From Moraxella sp. K1664 (lineage in GTDB: Bacteria > Pseudomonadota > Gammaproteobacteria > Pseudomonadales > Moraxellaceae), in the NCBI RefSeq assembly GCF_039693965.1, contig NZ_CP155576.1, forward strand, positions 558,001 through 622,000: a stretch of DNA of 64,000 bases. Reading direction: 5' to 3'. Both the position numbers and the translations under genes were made by a program. The stretch's first letter is position 1. Each line of letters opens with the position of its first letter. Under the pieces are notes generated by a model. It searched no databases, was not told the origin of the DNA, and was given only the letters and a program-made list of their open reading frames with translations. Positions 54,331 to 63,707 of the stretch are shown in pieces.

Positions 54331-55983
54331 TTACAACTCACCATCCGCCACAAGCATACGAATTACCTTTTTGTCGTGCTTGCCCACGCTGGTTTTGGGA
54401 ATGTCGGCGACAAAACGTAGCTCGTTGGGTATGCCGTATTTGGGGATAATCTCACGTTCATAGGCTTGGTGTGCCAATGCCAAAATATCATCAGGCGTAA
54501 TGTCGTCATGATTTGGCTTTTTGACCACCAGTGCCAAAGGTCGCTCGCCCCATTTGTCATCAGGCACACCGATGACGGCAATGTCTGCCACAGACGGGTG
54601 CAACGACAAAATCGTCTCAATCTCCAATGACGACACCCACTCGCCCCCTGATTTGATGACATCTTTTAGGCGGTCGGTAACTCGCACCACGCCTTTATCG
54701 TCCATGTGGGCAATGTCTTGGGTGTGCAGATAGCCACCCGTCCACAGCCCATCGCCTGCGTCTTGGTTTTTAAAATAACTCTGGGTCAGCCATGGTGTAC
54801 GCACCACCACCTCGCCTGCCGTTTTGCCGTCTTGGGGTAGGATTTGCCCGTGTTCATTCCAGATTTGCAAATCCACCAGTGGCACAGGCACGCCCGTACT
54901 CACCCGAGTGGCAAGTGAGTTCTCAGGCGTTAAAGGCTATTTTTTGTCAAAAGTTGCCACCGTAATCACAGGGCAAGTCTCACTCATGCCATAGGCGGTA
55001 TAAACCTGTATGCCATGGACTAGGGCGGATTTGGCAAGCCCTTCGGTCAGACGGGAGCCACCGATAATCATCTTTAAGCCGTCAAAGGCAATATCACGCT
55101 CGCTTGCTTCTTTTAACATCATTTGCAAAATGGTCGGCACGCAGTGGGTAAAGCTAACCTTGTGTTTGATTGCCAAATCCACCAACAGGCTTGGTACATA
55201 ACGGCTCGGATAGATTTGTTTTAACCCAATCATGGTCGCCACATAGGGAATGCCCCAGCCATTGACATGAAACATCGGCGTAATCGGCATATACACGTCC
55301 GAGTATCTCAGTCCGACTTCATCGGGGTTTAGGCTTGCCCCCATTGTCACCGCCATGGCGTGCAGGACGATTTGGCGGTGGCTAAAAAATACGCCCTTGG
55401 GGTCGCCTGTCGTGCCAGACGTATAAAAAGTCGTGGCAATGGTGTTCTCATCAAAATCTTCAAATTCAAATGTGTCATCAGCACGGCTTAGTAGCTCTTC
55501 GTATTCACCTACCACAAAATCAGGGGCAGGCGTGGCGTGGTCGTCAAGCCAAATGATTTTCTCAACGCTTGGCACGTCATGGACATGATTACCAATCATC
55601 GGCATAAATTCAGAATTTAACAGTAACGCCTTGGGTTTGGCGTGGTTTAGGGTGTATAGGATTTTTTCTGGCGATAGGCGGATATTGACCGTTTGCAAAA
55701 TTAGCCCAAGCATGGGAATGGCAAAATACGCTTCTAGGTAGCGATGACTGTCCCAGTCCATGACCGCCACGACATCGCCTCGTTTTAGCCCCAAATCGGT
55801 CAAAACATTGGCAAAACGCTGTATCCGCCCCAAAAACTCCCGATAAGTAAATCGGGCTTTGTCAGCATAAAAAATCTCTTGGTCAAGCGAGACGGTTTTG
55901 GCTCGGTTTAACAGCTGTTTGATGATGAGTGGAAAAGGATAGGCGTGGGGGCTGGCTTCATAGCCGTGAATGTGGTCGTGCAT
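54331..55983 (-). pseudogene. Acyl-CoA ligase (AMP-binding) interrupted by an amber codon
   Basis: A fatty-acid/acyl-CoA synthetase-type ANL enzyme of about 550 codons in one phase, with a single in-frame TAG at 54937-54939. The first part (348 residues) contains the AMP motif YTSGTTGDPKG near residue 215 and ends ...VATFDKK; the second part (TPENSLATRVSTGVPVPLVDLQIW..., 199 residues) holds GEVVVRTPWLTQSYF, GGYLHTQDIAHMDD, RLKDVIKSGGEWVSS and the C-terminal lysine region PKTSVGKHDKK. No frameshift is needed, only the stop, so this may be a recent null, a sequencing error or a suppressed codon. Confidence 0.85.
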
Positions 55984-56094
55984 GGTGTGTCCTTACAAAT
56001 GAAAACAAAAAAATCATCAATCCTAAAATTATCAATCCTAAGACTGATGACCTAGCATAACTCATTTAAAAACACTTGTAAAGATTTTTATAAA

Positions 56095-56124
56095 CAAAAA
56101 TCCCCAACCAACGGTCAGGGATTT
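56095..56124 (-). terminator. Terminator after ompW
   Basis: On the minus strand AAATCCC (from 56124) and GGGATTT followed by T, enclosing an inner CCGTTGG stretch; 22 bases after the ompW stop. Confidence 0.6.
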
Positions 56125-56145
56125 GATGTCTAACTGATATACAGA

Positions 56146-56757
56146 TTAGAATTTATGGCTAACACCTAGGGCATAGACCACAGGGTTTACTTCTAGCTCA
56201 CCGATTTTGGCACCATCAACTTCCAAATCAGTTTTTAGGTCTACATAACGTACGTCAGCAAACAGACCCCATGGTGATGATGGCTTAGAGTAGGTCACAC
56301 CGATTTGAGCGGCAGGGGCGACCACAGTGTCTGCTTCTAGTTTAGCATTGCTACCAAGAAGTTCTTCTTCATAAGGAACAAGTACAGTGGCACCAAGACC
56401 AATGTTAGCACCAAAGCCATTAACTTCTGGAGTATTGTATTTAAAGGTTAAAGTTGGTGGCAAGTGCTTGAATTTAGCCACATCACTTCTGTTGGCATCA
56501 TTGGCACCAACGCTGACAGTGTGCTCAAATGGGCTGGCTAATAGCAACTCTGCTGAAAATGGGCTGTTGGCAAAGCGATAGTCAAAAGAAGGCAATACTG
56601 CCATTTCGCTACTTACTTTAGCATTTGGAAGACCTGTGGCAATGTCTTTTTCCGCGGTTGGATCAAGATAACCTAGACCTGCTTTAAAAGTTAAGTTGGC
56701 AGACGCTGTGGCAGACAACGCCAGTACACTGGTCGCTAAAAGAATGTGTTTTAACAT
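56146..56757 (-). CDS. ompW: OmpW-family outer-membrane protein
   Basis: 203 residues: signal peptide (MLKHILLATSVLALSATASA), then an eight-stranded barrel with the OmpW features LPPTLTFKYNTPE, the NIGLGATVLVP strand, SSPWGLFADVRYVDLKTD and the C-terminal VVYALGVSHKF ending in Phe, the BAM recognition signal. It probably passes small hydrophobic molecules across the outer membrane. Confidence 0.9.
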   Translation of the reverse strand: MLKHILLATSVLALSATASANLTFKAGLGYLDPTAEKDIATGLPNAKVSSEMAVLPSFDYRFANSPFSAELLLASPFEHTVSVGANDANRSDVAKFKHLPPTLTFKYNTPEVNGFGANIGLGATVLVPYEEELLGSNAKLEADTVVAPAAQIGVTYSKPSSPWGLFADVRYVDLKTDLEVDGAKIGELEVNPVVYALGVSHKF

Positions 56758-57037
56758 TGGGGATTACCTATTGTTAACAAAAAAGAAGTGCAAAATGGTT
56801 TTACACTTCCATTATAACGTATTTTTAATCATTTTGTCACAAAGTTTGGCATAATTATGACTAATTTTTATAAAAATTATCAAAAATGATAAAAATTGGT
56901 ATGGCTAGGGCGTGCCTGCCTTTTGTATTTGCAATGAAAAATGCCTGTTTAAAAAAGCAGGGAAATCGCACGTTTTTCAAGGAAAAAGTGAAGTTTGATA
57001 GTCGTTCTATCAAACGAGCTTTTGACGATGAAAAACA

Positions 57038-57103
57038 ATCCGACCACTTAATTTAAAAAATTGAGTTAAAATCTTGAAAATTTACCCGATTAAGTGGTCG
57101 GAT
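57038..57103. repeat. 66-bp hairpin element nested in MITE R (left copy)
   Basis: Ends ATCCGACCACTTAAT and ATTAAGTGGTCGGAT are perfect inverted repeats around an AT-rich core. The same unit is in the right MITE copy (about 58474-58539) but is missing at the matching point of the 28888 copy, where GGCTA runs straight into the ...TTGTTTTTC sequence. Confidence 0.75.
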
Positions 57104-57154
57104 AGCCATTTTTCATGCAAAAACGATTAGTTTTTTCTAAAATATTTCTATATT

Positions 57155-57246
57155 AGACTTCTTTCCAAACCCCGATTTTTGTGGATTTTTAAAAACCTCA
57201 ACCCCAATACTTATAAGGGTTTATTTTTAGTTTGGAAAGAGATTTA
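57155..57246. repeat. Repeat family S, copy nested in left MITE R
   Basis: About 92 bp, matching 42416-42507 with few differences, flanked by TTCTATATT and TTGTAAATAG of the host element. Ends AGACTTCTTTCC / GGAAAGAGATTTA. Confidence 0.75.
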
Positions 57247-57285
57247 TTGTAAATAGTGTTATAAAGGGCAGGCACGCCCTAACCA

Positions 57286-57822
57286 TCAGTCATTGGTATG
57301 GAACAACAAAAACAGCTCAGTGACATTGCCTTCTAGGCTGTTGGCAAGCTGTACCATCATGTCAATGTCGCCTCTCATCATGCCAAGTTCTTCACTCTCT
57401 TCATCCATGCCTGATAAGATGACCATCGGCAAGGTCAGCTCCGCCACATCTTCTTCGGTGTCGGCATCATCAAACCAGTCCACAGACTCGTCGCCATACA
57501 TCGCCTCAATAAAGCCGATACACCACGCCACCACATCTGAGTCTTCGCCAAAGTCTTCTTCGTCGTCATCGGCATCAAAGGGTAGCTCAACAGGCTCTTC
57601 GTCTTTTAGGGTTTGATAAATCTCATCTCGCCATGCCGTCAGGGCGGTTTTGACATCAACACTCACGTCATTTTCATGCCCATCAAAATAGACAGACAGC
57701 CAATTTGGCAACGGCTTGCCGACAATACTGGCGGTCAAAAACCCATGCGTGGCAACAGGGTCAAAGCCATAAGGGTTCGTCTCTTCGCTGTATAGTAGCG
57801 TTATTAATTCATCACGGGTCAT
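57286..57822 (-). CDS. YecA/UPF0149-family protein
   Basis: 178 residues, very acidic. The UPF0149/YgfB-type fold is suggested by HGFLTASIVGKPLPNWLSVYF near residues 24-44 and DVVAWCIGFIEAMYG near 95-110. These proteins are small helical factors of unknown function, often near envelope or proteolysis genes. An Asp/Glu tract (DADDDEEDFGEDSD) is notable. With its neighbour it is enclosed by inverted copies of the MITE R element. Confidence 0.78.
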   Translation of the reverse strand: MTRDELITLLYSEETNPYGFDPVATHGFLTASIVGKPLPNWLSVYFDGHENDVSVDVKTALTAWRDEIYQTLKDEEPVELPFDADDDEEDFGEDSDVVAWCIGFIEAMYGDESVDWFDDADTEEDVAELTLPMVILSGMDEESEELGMMRGDIDMMVQLANSLEGNVTELFLLFHTND

Positions 57823-57918
57823 GGGTGTACTCTTGGGGTTTGGATTAAAATAGCATGGCTAAAAGTAACATGATTAGATGACAGACAGATGACAACAACA
57901 ACTTAGCCTAAGGTAAGT

Positions 57919-58134
57919 TTAGGCATCAAAATCATCATCGTCCAAATCATCAAATTCGGCAAAATCATCGTCATCTTCTAAGGCACGCATGAGTTTATTT
58001 AGGCGTTGCTCTTCGAGCATGGCGTCGATTTTAAGGCGTTTTTCTAAGGGCTTGGCTTTGGTGTCGTCTGCCAGTTGGGCATCGGCATCTTCTTCAAAAT
58101 TATCATCATCAAAATCATCATCAAGACCGCTCAT
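57919..58134 (-). CDS. Small acidic PA3496-like protein
   Basis: 71 residues from ATG 58134, which follows AAAAGGAGTTATC. It starts MSGLDDDFDDDNFEEDAD, has a basic helix KPLEKRLKIDAMLEEQRLNKLM in the middle and ends in an Asp-rich tail. The central helix with acidic ends resembles the PA3496 family (putative envelope-integrity protein). The role is unknown. 96 bases upstream of the YecA-like gene, same strand. Confidence 0.6.
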   Translation of the reverse strand: MSGLDDDFDDDNFEEDADAQLADDTKAKPLEKRLKIDAMLEEQRLNKLMRALEDDDDFAEFDDLDDDDFDA

Positions 58135-58294
58135 GATAACTCCTTTTGGATAAATGGGTTGGGGTAAATAAATAATGGGCAAGATGAGTAAATTTGTTTT
58201 TATTTTTAAACTAATTTAGCAAAAACAAACTGACCCAATTTCAAAATCCTTATAAAGGTAAAATCATCTTTTGTCAAGTAATTTTTAAAAATAT

Positions 58295-58670
58295 TAGGGC
58301 GTGCTGAACCTTTATAGCACTATTTACAATAAATCTCTTTCCAAACTAAAAATAAACCCTTATAAGTATTGGGGTTGAAGTTTTTAAAAATCCACAAAAA
58401 TCGGGGTTTGGAAAGAAGTCTAATATAGAAATATTTTAGAAAAAACTAATCGTTTTTGCATGAAAAATGGCTATCCGACCACTTAATCGGGTAAATTTTC
58501 AAGATTTTAACTCAATTTTTTAAATTAAGTGGTCGGATTGTTTTTCATCGTCAAAAGCTCGTTTGATAGAATGACTATCAAACTTCACTTTTTCCTTGAA
58601 AAACGTGCGATTTCCCTGCTTTTTTAAACAGGCATTTTTCATTGCAAATACAAAGATTCAACACGCCCTA
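58295..58670 (+). mobile_element. MITE family R with nested insertions, right copy
   Basis: 376 bp from TAGGGCGTGCTGAACC to ATTCAACACGCCCTA; inverted partner of 56906-57281, sharing the same nested family S copy (58329-58421) and the same 66-bp hairpin. Its end sequences (GCTGAACC / TTCAACACG) differ from those of the left copy (GCCTGCC on both sides), so termini have diverged or been exchanged. No coding capacity. Confidence 0.8.
58329..58421. repeat. Repeat family S, copy nested in right MITE R
   Basis: Inverted copy of the 92-bp repeat (TAAATCTCTTTCCAAAC ... GTTTGGAAAGAAGTCT), in the same place within its host element as the left copy, which shows that both host elements descend from one already carrying the insertion. 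Confidence 0.75.
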
Positions 58671-58690
58671 CCATCCCCCATTTTTATCCA

Positions 58691-59938
58691 TTAGCCAGAC
58701 AGCAATACTTTGTCTCGCACTCGCTCCAATGTCTCGGCATGAGAGATACTCACATGTCTTAGATGACGGCATTCACGCTCGGCAACACTAATCGGATCGG
58801 CAAGTTTTAGAAAATTACCATGGGGCGACAGACCCGTGACGACACGGTTTGGCAGTAGTACCAATGGCGTTTTACGGTGTTTTATCCCCACGCCCACCAC
58901 TTCATCTTGACGGGCGATGTCGCTAACATAAGTACGCATGGGCAGGGCAAAGCGTTTGAGTTCACGGTGCTTGTCATAGATGGTTTGATTAAGCATGAGT
59001 GCCAGCCGTGCCAGCAGGATGGATGCTAGGGCGGATTTGCTATATTTATCCTTACCTGACAGCACGATACGACAGCCTTGGTCATCAAAGGGCAAAATAC
59101 TCTCTACGCTGACCCCATGAAACACTGGCAAGGCAAGCAGTTCTGTGGTCGCCTTACTCAGTAGCTGATGACACAGTGAAAAATAGACGTTTTTGGTCTG
59201 ATTGCCCACCGTGGCAAGCAGGTCATTGGGGTCGTCAAAGCGGGCTTGGATGACATAAGTATGCTCGCTTTGCGTTTGATGTGACGGCTCAGATTGGGCA
59301 GGGGGCGTGTCATGCTTGGCGTGAGGTGTGCCAGATGAGCCTGTTTGAGTGCCGATGGGGTCGCCACTGCTGTGGGCGTGGTTCTTTTGATTGACATCAT
59401 ACAGCAGTCCCTTGGCAAGCAGGCGGTTACGCACGTCATGGGAAATCTCAATGCGAATGGCGTCGGTCGGGCGTGCCACATAGCCATAAATGAGCAATAG
59501 CAGTGCATGTAAAAACGCCACCCCCACCAGATACATCCAGTTATCAGAGATAATCTTGGCTCGATTAATCTCATGCGTCTGTACCGTCACATAGCCCAGT
59601 ACGCTTTGACTGCCTGTCACCACTTCTTTGACCGCATGCCCCTGTGTCTCTTTACCCACAGGCACGAGCAGATTGTCATTCACATCATACACCCCCACAA
59701 ATGCCACGTCATCGCCCCGAATGTAGCGATTTGCCACCACGCTCATGCTAATGCGGTCGTTAATGCTAAGCGGTGCAGACAACTCTTCGGCAATCGCCAC
59801 CGCTTCCGCCTGTATGCTACGCTCATAACGCTCTTTTTGCTGTCGCTCGTTACTGATGACAAAAAACAGCAAATTTAGGGTTAAACTTACCAAAATAAAA
59901 ACAGCAAATAAGCCGTGACGGGGGGCAGGATAGGTCAT
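58691..59938 (-). CDS. YtjB/AhpA-family membrane protein beside serB
   Basis: About 415 residues from ATG 59938 (MTYPAPRHGLFAVFILVSLTLNLLFFVI), with another ATG at 59959. Two membrane helices (residues 8-28 and near 130-155) enclose a periplasmic segment of ~100 residues (SIQAEAVAIAEELSAPLSINDRISMSVVANRYI), followed by a cytoplasmic part with a His/Ser/Thr-rich linker. The layout and its position divergent from serB match YtjB (SMP) of enterics. Function unknown. Confidence 0.55.
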   Translation of the reverse strand: MTYPAPRHGLFAVFILVSLTLNLLFFVISNERQQKERYERSIQAEAVAIAEELSAPLSINDRISMSVVANRYIRGDDVAFVGVYDVNDNLLVPVGKETQGHAVKEVVTGSQSVLGYVTVQTHEINRAKIISDNWMYLVGVAFLHALLLLIYGYVARPTDAIRIEISHDVRNRLLAKGLLYDVNQKNHAHSSGDPIGTQTGSSGTPHAKHDTPPAQSEPSHQTQSEHTYVIQARFDDPNDLLATVGNQTKNVYFSLCHQLLSKATTELLALPVFHGVSVESILPFDDQGCRIVLSGKDKYSKSALASILLARLALMLNQTIYDKHRELKRFALPMRTYVSDIARQDEVVGVGIKHRKTPLVLLPNRVVTGLSPHGNFLKLADPISVAERECRHLRHVSISHAETLERVRDKVLLSG

Positions 59939-60130
59939 GATGAATCGTTCATTGGGCATGTGGACAAATAGGGTGTAGATTTTATCATTTTTTTTGTGAA
60001 ATTTTAAGCACTTAAACTCATGCCGGCATGATTTGGATAAAATTTTACATAATATTGACCAAATTGTTATAAAATCTGAGTAATTAACACTCATGCCATT
60101 TTTAACTTTTCATTGCCTAGCTAAAAATGT

Positions 60131-60136
60131 TACAAT
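60131..60136 (+). promoter_or_regulatory. -10 box of serB
   Basis: TACAAT at 60131-60136 with TTTTCA at 60107-60112 as a weak -35 (18-bp spacing), 34 bases before the serB ATG. Confidence 0.35.
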
Positions 60137-60169
60137 AAAACGCAACATCAACAATAACGAGTACTAACG

Positions 60170-61375
60170 ATGAATACTTACGCACTTCCCAAAGATTCTA
60201 AGGCATGGCAAAATGCCATTGACCGTGTGGCACATCTTTTGCCTGAGGGTACAACAGGCAGTATTCAGGCTCTAAAACAGTTGCCTGTGTTTGCCATCAT
60301 CTTGGTCGTGGCAAAGACAGCAGTTGATGAGCTGACGGACAGCGGTCGGCAGATGGATGAGGTGGTGCAAGCATGGAGCAGTGAGCAAAGGGGTTGGCAA
60401 GCGGTGGCGGTTTTTGATGATGAGACGGCAGTCGCCAACGCACACCTGATAGGCACACATGAGCATCTCTCGGACGTGGCAGTGTATCGCTATCTGCTCA
60501 TCCCAACTGACCACAAAGAGATGAGTGCCGACAAGCGTGAGGCGGTCGCCCATATCATTGACGAACAGCTGACGGCTTATCTAAGAAAGGTGTTAAAACC
60601 CAAGCCTAATTATCAATTTCAAGTTGATGAGACAGGACAAATATCCGAACTCACGCCCGAGCAGTTGACTCAGTTTAAAAAAGGCTATATTGACGTTCAC
60701 ATCCTTTCTATCGCCCAAACGCTCCGTCGTCATAAACTTGTCTGCTTTGACATGGATTCAACGCTCATTCATCAAGAGGTTATCGTTGAGTTGGCACGCA
60801 TTGCTGGCGTGGCGGACAAGGTTGCAGAGATTACCGAATCTGCCATGCGTGGTGAGATAGATTTTAATGAAAGTTTTGCCAAACGTGTGGCACTCTTAGA
60901 GGGAGTGGATGTCTCGGTGGTTGATGAGATTATCAAAGACCACATCAGCTTCTCAGAGGGAGCATTTGCCACCATCAAAGCTCTAAAAAGCAAAGGCTGT
61001 CGCACGGTGCTGATATCGGGAGGCTTTACCCCATTTGCCAAATACGTTGCCGAGACGTTGGGCATGGATGAATATCATGCCAACCCCCTACTGGCAACAG
61101 GCGGTAAGCTGACAGGTGGGGTCGAGCGTGGCATCATTGATGGCAAAGCCAAAGCCCGCATCGTCGCTCATGTCGCTGACAAGATGGCGATAGACATGGA
61201 AGAAGTGGTGTGCGTGGGCGATGGGGCAAACGATTTGCCGATGATGGCGATTAGTGACATTGGTGTTGCTTATAAAGCCAAGCCCATCGTACGTGTTAAA
61301 GCCGATGCATCAGTCAATATCACAGGACTAGAAGGCGTGCTGTATGCCATGGGTCATCGCTTTGATAAACGATAA
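60170..61375 (+). CDS. serB: Phosphoserine phosphatase SerB
   Basis: 401 residues. The C-terminal HAD domain has motif I FDMDSTLIHQE near residue 195 (nucleophile Asp), motif II SGGFTPF near 286 and motif III GDGANDLPM near 351. The first ~180 residues form an ACT-like N-terminal part, longer than in E. coli SerB (322) as in pseudomonads. Last step of serine synthesis. Confidence 0.93.
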   Translation: MNTYALPKDSKAWQNAIDRVAHLLPEGTTGSIQALKQLPVFAIILVVAKTAVDELTDSGRQMDEVVQAWSSEQRGWQAVAVFDDETAVANAHLIGTHEHLSDVAVYRYLLIPTDHKEMSADKREAVAHIIDEQLTAYLRKVLKPKPNYQFQVDETGQISELTPEQLTQFKKGYIDVHILSIAQTLRRHKLVCFDMDSTLIHQEVIVELARIAGVADKVAEITESAMRGEIDFNESFAKRVALLEGVDVSVVDEIIKDHISFSEGAFATIKALKSKGCRTVLISGGFTPFAKYVAETLGMDEYHANPLLATGGKLTGGVERGIIDGKAKARIVAHVADKMAIDMEEVVCVGDGANDLPMMAISDIGVAYKAKPIVRVKADASVNITGLEGVLYAMGHRFDKR

Positions 61376-61482
61376 GCCCGAGCGACACCCCGAGCGATAC
61401 ATCAAAGACAAGTTACCAAAAAACACTTTATAAACGCTCGGATTTGCGTTAGAGTATTATTTTTTGCTATTTTGAGAACATC

Positions 61483-62004
61483 ATGCCAACTTTACCCATC
61501 ATTGACGTAAAAACCGACCCTTTGGACGCCCTGCTATATGGCTTGGGACTGCGACTGTCATCCCTATCCAAGGGCGATAACGAAACTTATCACAACCTAG
61601 TCAAAGACAAAGAACTTGCCATTCAATTTAAAAGTGGCGATGACGTGGCACGCTACTACCGCTTTGTTGATGGGCATTTTGGGCAGGCATTGGGGACTGC
61701 CAGACATGCCGATTTGACCATTGATTTTAAAGACTCCATGACGGGCGTGCGACTACTCACCAAAGGCGACATCGCAAGTTTTATGAGTGCCGTCCAAGAT
61801 GGTGATGTGGTTATCTCGGGTGACTATAAGCTCGTGCTGTGGTTTGCAGGTGTTGCCAAACAAGGGGCGAGCTTGCCTGAACCTTATGCTGATTATGTCA
61901 AACAAGCCAAGCCGTATTTTGAGCAGGCTCGTCCTTATCTAAATAAAGCGGTTGATTTTACCAATAAGACATTTGGCAAAAAGTTTGGTAAGTCTGGTAA
62001 ATAA
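61483..62004 (+). CDS. SCP2 sterol-binding-fold protein
   Basis: 173 residues. The central block KELAIQFKSGDDVARYYRFVDGHFGQALGTARHADLTIDFKD and LLTKGDIASFMSAVQDGDVVISGDYKLVLWF fits the SCP2 fold used to hold hydrophobic ligands. The C-terminal helices repeat QARPYLNKAVDF-like segments. Function unknown. A terminator follows 38 bases after the stop. Confidence 0.68.
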   Translation: MPTLPIIDVKTDPLDALLYGLGLRLSSLSKGDNETYHNLVKDKELAIQFKSGDDVARYYRFVDGHFGQALGTARHADLTIDFKDSMTGVRLLTKGDIASFMSAVQDGDVVISGDYKLVLWFAGVAKQGASLPEPYADYVKQAKPYFEQARPYLNKAVDFTNKTFGKKFGKSGK

Positions 62005-62041
62005 CATCTCATTTATCAAATACACACCAAAAAAGACTGTG

Positions 62042-62067
62042 GGGCGTGGCATACACGCCCTTTTTTT
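62042..62067 (+). terminator. Terminator after the SCP2-type gene
   Basis: GGGCGTG (62042-62048) with CACGCCC (62054-62060) followed by seven T. The hairpin resembles the TAGGGCGTG palindromes used elsewhere in the window as MITE ends. Confidence 0.8.
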
Positions 62068-62128
62068 AAAATGGGTGCAACAAATTACCCCAAGTTATCC
62101 TCCAATTTTACTCGCCACACCCATTACC

Positions 62129-63604
62129 CTACCCATACACCAATTTCTTACCGCTTACCAGTCCTGCCAACAGCTCCTTAATGCCGTCCACGTCCAGCAC
62201 ATCCCTGCCCCGAGTGCAGGCGACATAGAGCAGGCGTAGCTCTTCGGGGCTGATTTTGACCGTTTGGCGATTGACATCGTACAAAAAATCATCATCTATC
62301 TGCACCCGACCCCATTCTAGCCCTTTGGATTTGTGGGCGGTAGAGACAACATAGTCAGCGTGCGAGTGCGTGGTTAGGTTATTGATGGCGGATGTGATGG
62401 TCTTGGTGCCATGCTCTTCGATGAGTCGCACCCATGTTTTTAGGTCACTGCCTTCGCCTGTCTCGCTAAATTCTTGGACTTCGCCCCAATGACTAAAAAA
62501 AGCAAGCTCGGGCGTGCCATAGGCGGATTTGCCATGTTTTAAGCTGTCCGCCCCTTGGCAAAATCGTAGCATCCTTGCACTGTCAGCTTGCAAGGCGACT
62601 TTATGCCCCATCTTTTGCCCTGCCAACAGACGTGCCATGGCGTTGGCATTGGTGCGACACAGGATGGCATCTTTTTGTCCATTTGCCAACAGGCGTGCGG
62701 TCATCGAATGTTTGGCAGGGTTGCCTTTTAGGGGAATCTCTTCTTGTAATGCCTTTAAAAAAATATTGGCAACTTTGGCAATCTCATCGCCAAAGCGAAA
62801 CGACTGCGTGAGCAAGGTGGCAGGATAGGGCAAGCGTTTCATCGCATTGGTCGCCCCCCGCCATTCATAAATCTGCTGATGAGCATCCCCGACATAGATG
62901 GTCTGCTTATTTTGTTGTAATAACGCCCCCATCATGAGTGGGTCGGCATCTTGGGCTTCATCAAACAGGATGAAGTCGGCAGGAATGATGGGACTTGAGA
63001 GTGTCCACAGTTTTAGATAGACATCATGCCCTATCCCTGCACTGTGGCGTGGGTCGATGGACGACAGCCAGCGATATTCAAAGGCAGGATAGAGTAGCTC
63101 TTGCAAGCGTGCCTTGTCAGCATCCGACAGCCAAGATGGGGGCGTGATGTGGCGTGGGGCAGGATAGGCAGATGACGTCTTACAAAACGTGATGATGGCT
63201 TCGCTGATGATATTAGCAAGTTTGGCAGGGGTCAGCACCACGGATTTTTTGACCCCGTCAAAACTTCGCTCTACTTCGATGGCGGTCAAGCCAAGCTCCG
63301 TTGCCAGCCTAGCAGGGGTCAGCCGTGGCAGGCTCACTTTGGCGGTAATACCCCGTGGCACATGGCGATAGGCGAGCGAGTGAAAGGTTTGGCATTTGAC
63401 ATTGGGGGGAAATTTGCCTTGGGCTTCGCTGGCGATGGATTTGTTAAATGCCAAATACAGCCCACGCCCACGCAAATTCTCACTGATGAGTTTGAGCGTC
63501 GTGGTCTTGCCTGCCCCTGCATACGCCACGATTTTAAAGGAATCGCCTGTCATCGCCATATTTAGGGCGGATAATTGCTCATCGGTGGGGGCGTATGCGG
63601 TCAT
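62129..63604 (-). CDS. UvrD-like SF1 helicase
   Basis: 491 residues. SF1A core: Q-motif region TDEQLSALNMAM, Walker A AYAGAGKTTTL near residue 30, motif II FDEAQDADPLM near 215, motif III YVGDAHQQIYEWRGA, motif V/VI HKSKGLEWGRVQ near 433 and LLYVACTRGRD near 464. It is shorter than UvrD (720) and resembles the small FBH1-like UvrD relatives. Probably a DNA repair or recombination helicase; its exact role is unknown. Convergent with the SCP2-type gene. Confidence 0.85.
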   Translation of the reverse strand: MTAYAPTDEQLSALNMAMTGDSFKIVAYAGAGKTTTLKLISENLRGRGLYLAFNKSIASEAQGKFPPNVKCQTFHSLAYRHVPRGITAKVSLPRLTPARLATELGLTAIEVERSFDGVKKSVVLTPAKLANIISEAIITFCKTSSAYPAPRHITPPSWLSDADKARLQELLYPAFEYRWLSSIDPRHSAGIGHDVYLKLWTLSSPIIPADFILFDEAQDADPLMMGALLQQNKQTIYVGDAHQQIYEWRGATNAMKRLPYPATLLTQSFRFGDEIAKVANIFLKALQEEIPLKGNPAKHSMTARLLANGQKDAILCRTNANAMARLLAGQKMGHKVALQADSARMLRFCQGADSLKHGKSAYGTPELAFFSHWGEVQEFSETGEGSDLKTWVRLIEEHGTKTITSAINNLTTHSHADYVVSTAHKSKGLEWGRVQIDDDFLYDVNRQTVKISPEELRLLYVACTRGRDVLDVDGIKELLAGLVSGKKLVYG

Positions 63605-63671
63605 GGCGGTCGGTCTGGATAAAACGTGGTATTATAGCAAATTTTGCCCGTGTTGTGGGTAGGACAATAAT

Positions 63672-63694
63672 AAACCGCCCTTTTTGGCGGTTTT
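63672..63694 (-). terminator. Terminator after accA
   Basis: AAACCGCC (63672-63679) with GGCGGTTT (63686-63693); on the minus strand it follows the accA stop at 63708 by about 14 bases. The T tract is short. Confidence 0.6.
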
Positions 63695-63707
63695 GCGGAC
63701 ATCACAA

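Larger units (their letters stand above)
56906..57281 (-). mobile_element. MITE family R with nested insertions, left copy
   Basis: About 375 bp bounded by TAGGGCGTGCCTGCC and GGCAGGCACGCCCTA, each with outer TA. It is inverted relative to the copy at 58295-58670 and nearly identical to it inside. It contains a family S repeat (57155-57246) and a 66-bp hairpin (57038-57103, ends ATCCGACCACTTAA). Compared with the 207-bp copy at 28888, both are extra. No coding capacity. Confidence 0.8.

Noticed and set aside
54937-54939. TAG read as pyrrolysine or another recoded amino acid
   Set aside because: No pyl genes or selenocysteine-like context; a nonsense change or read error is simpler.
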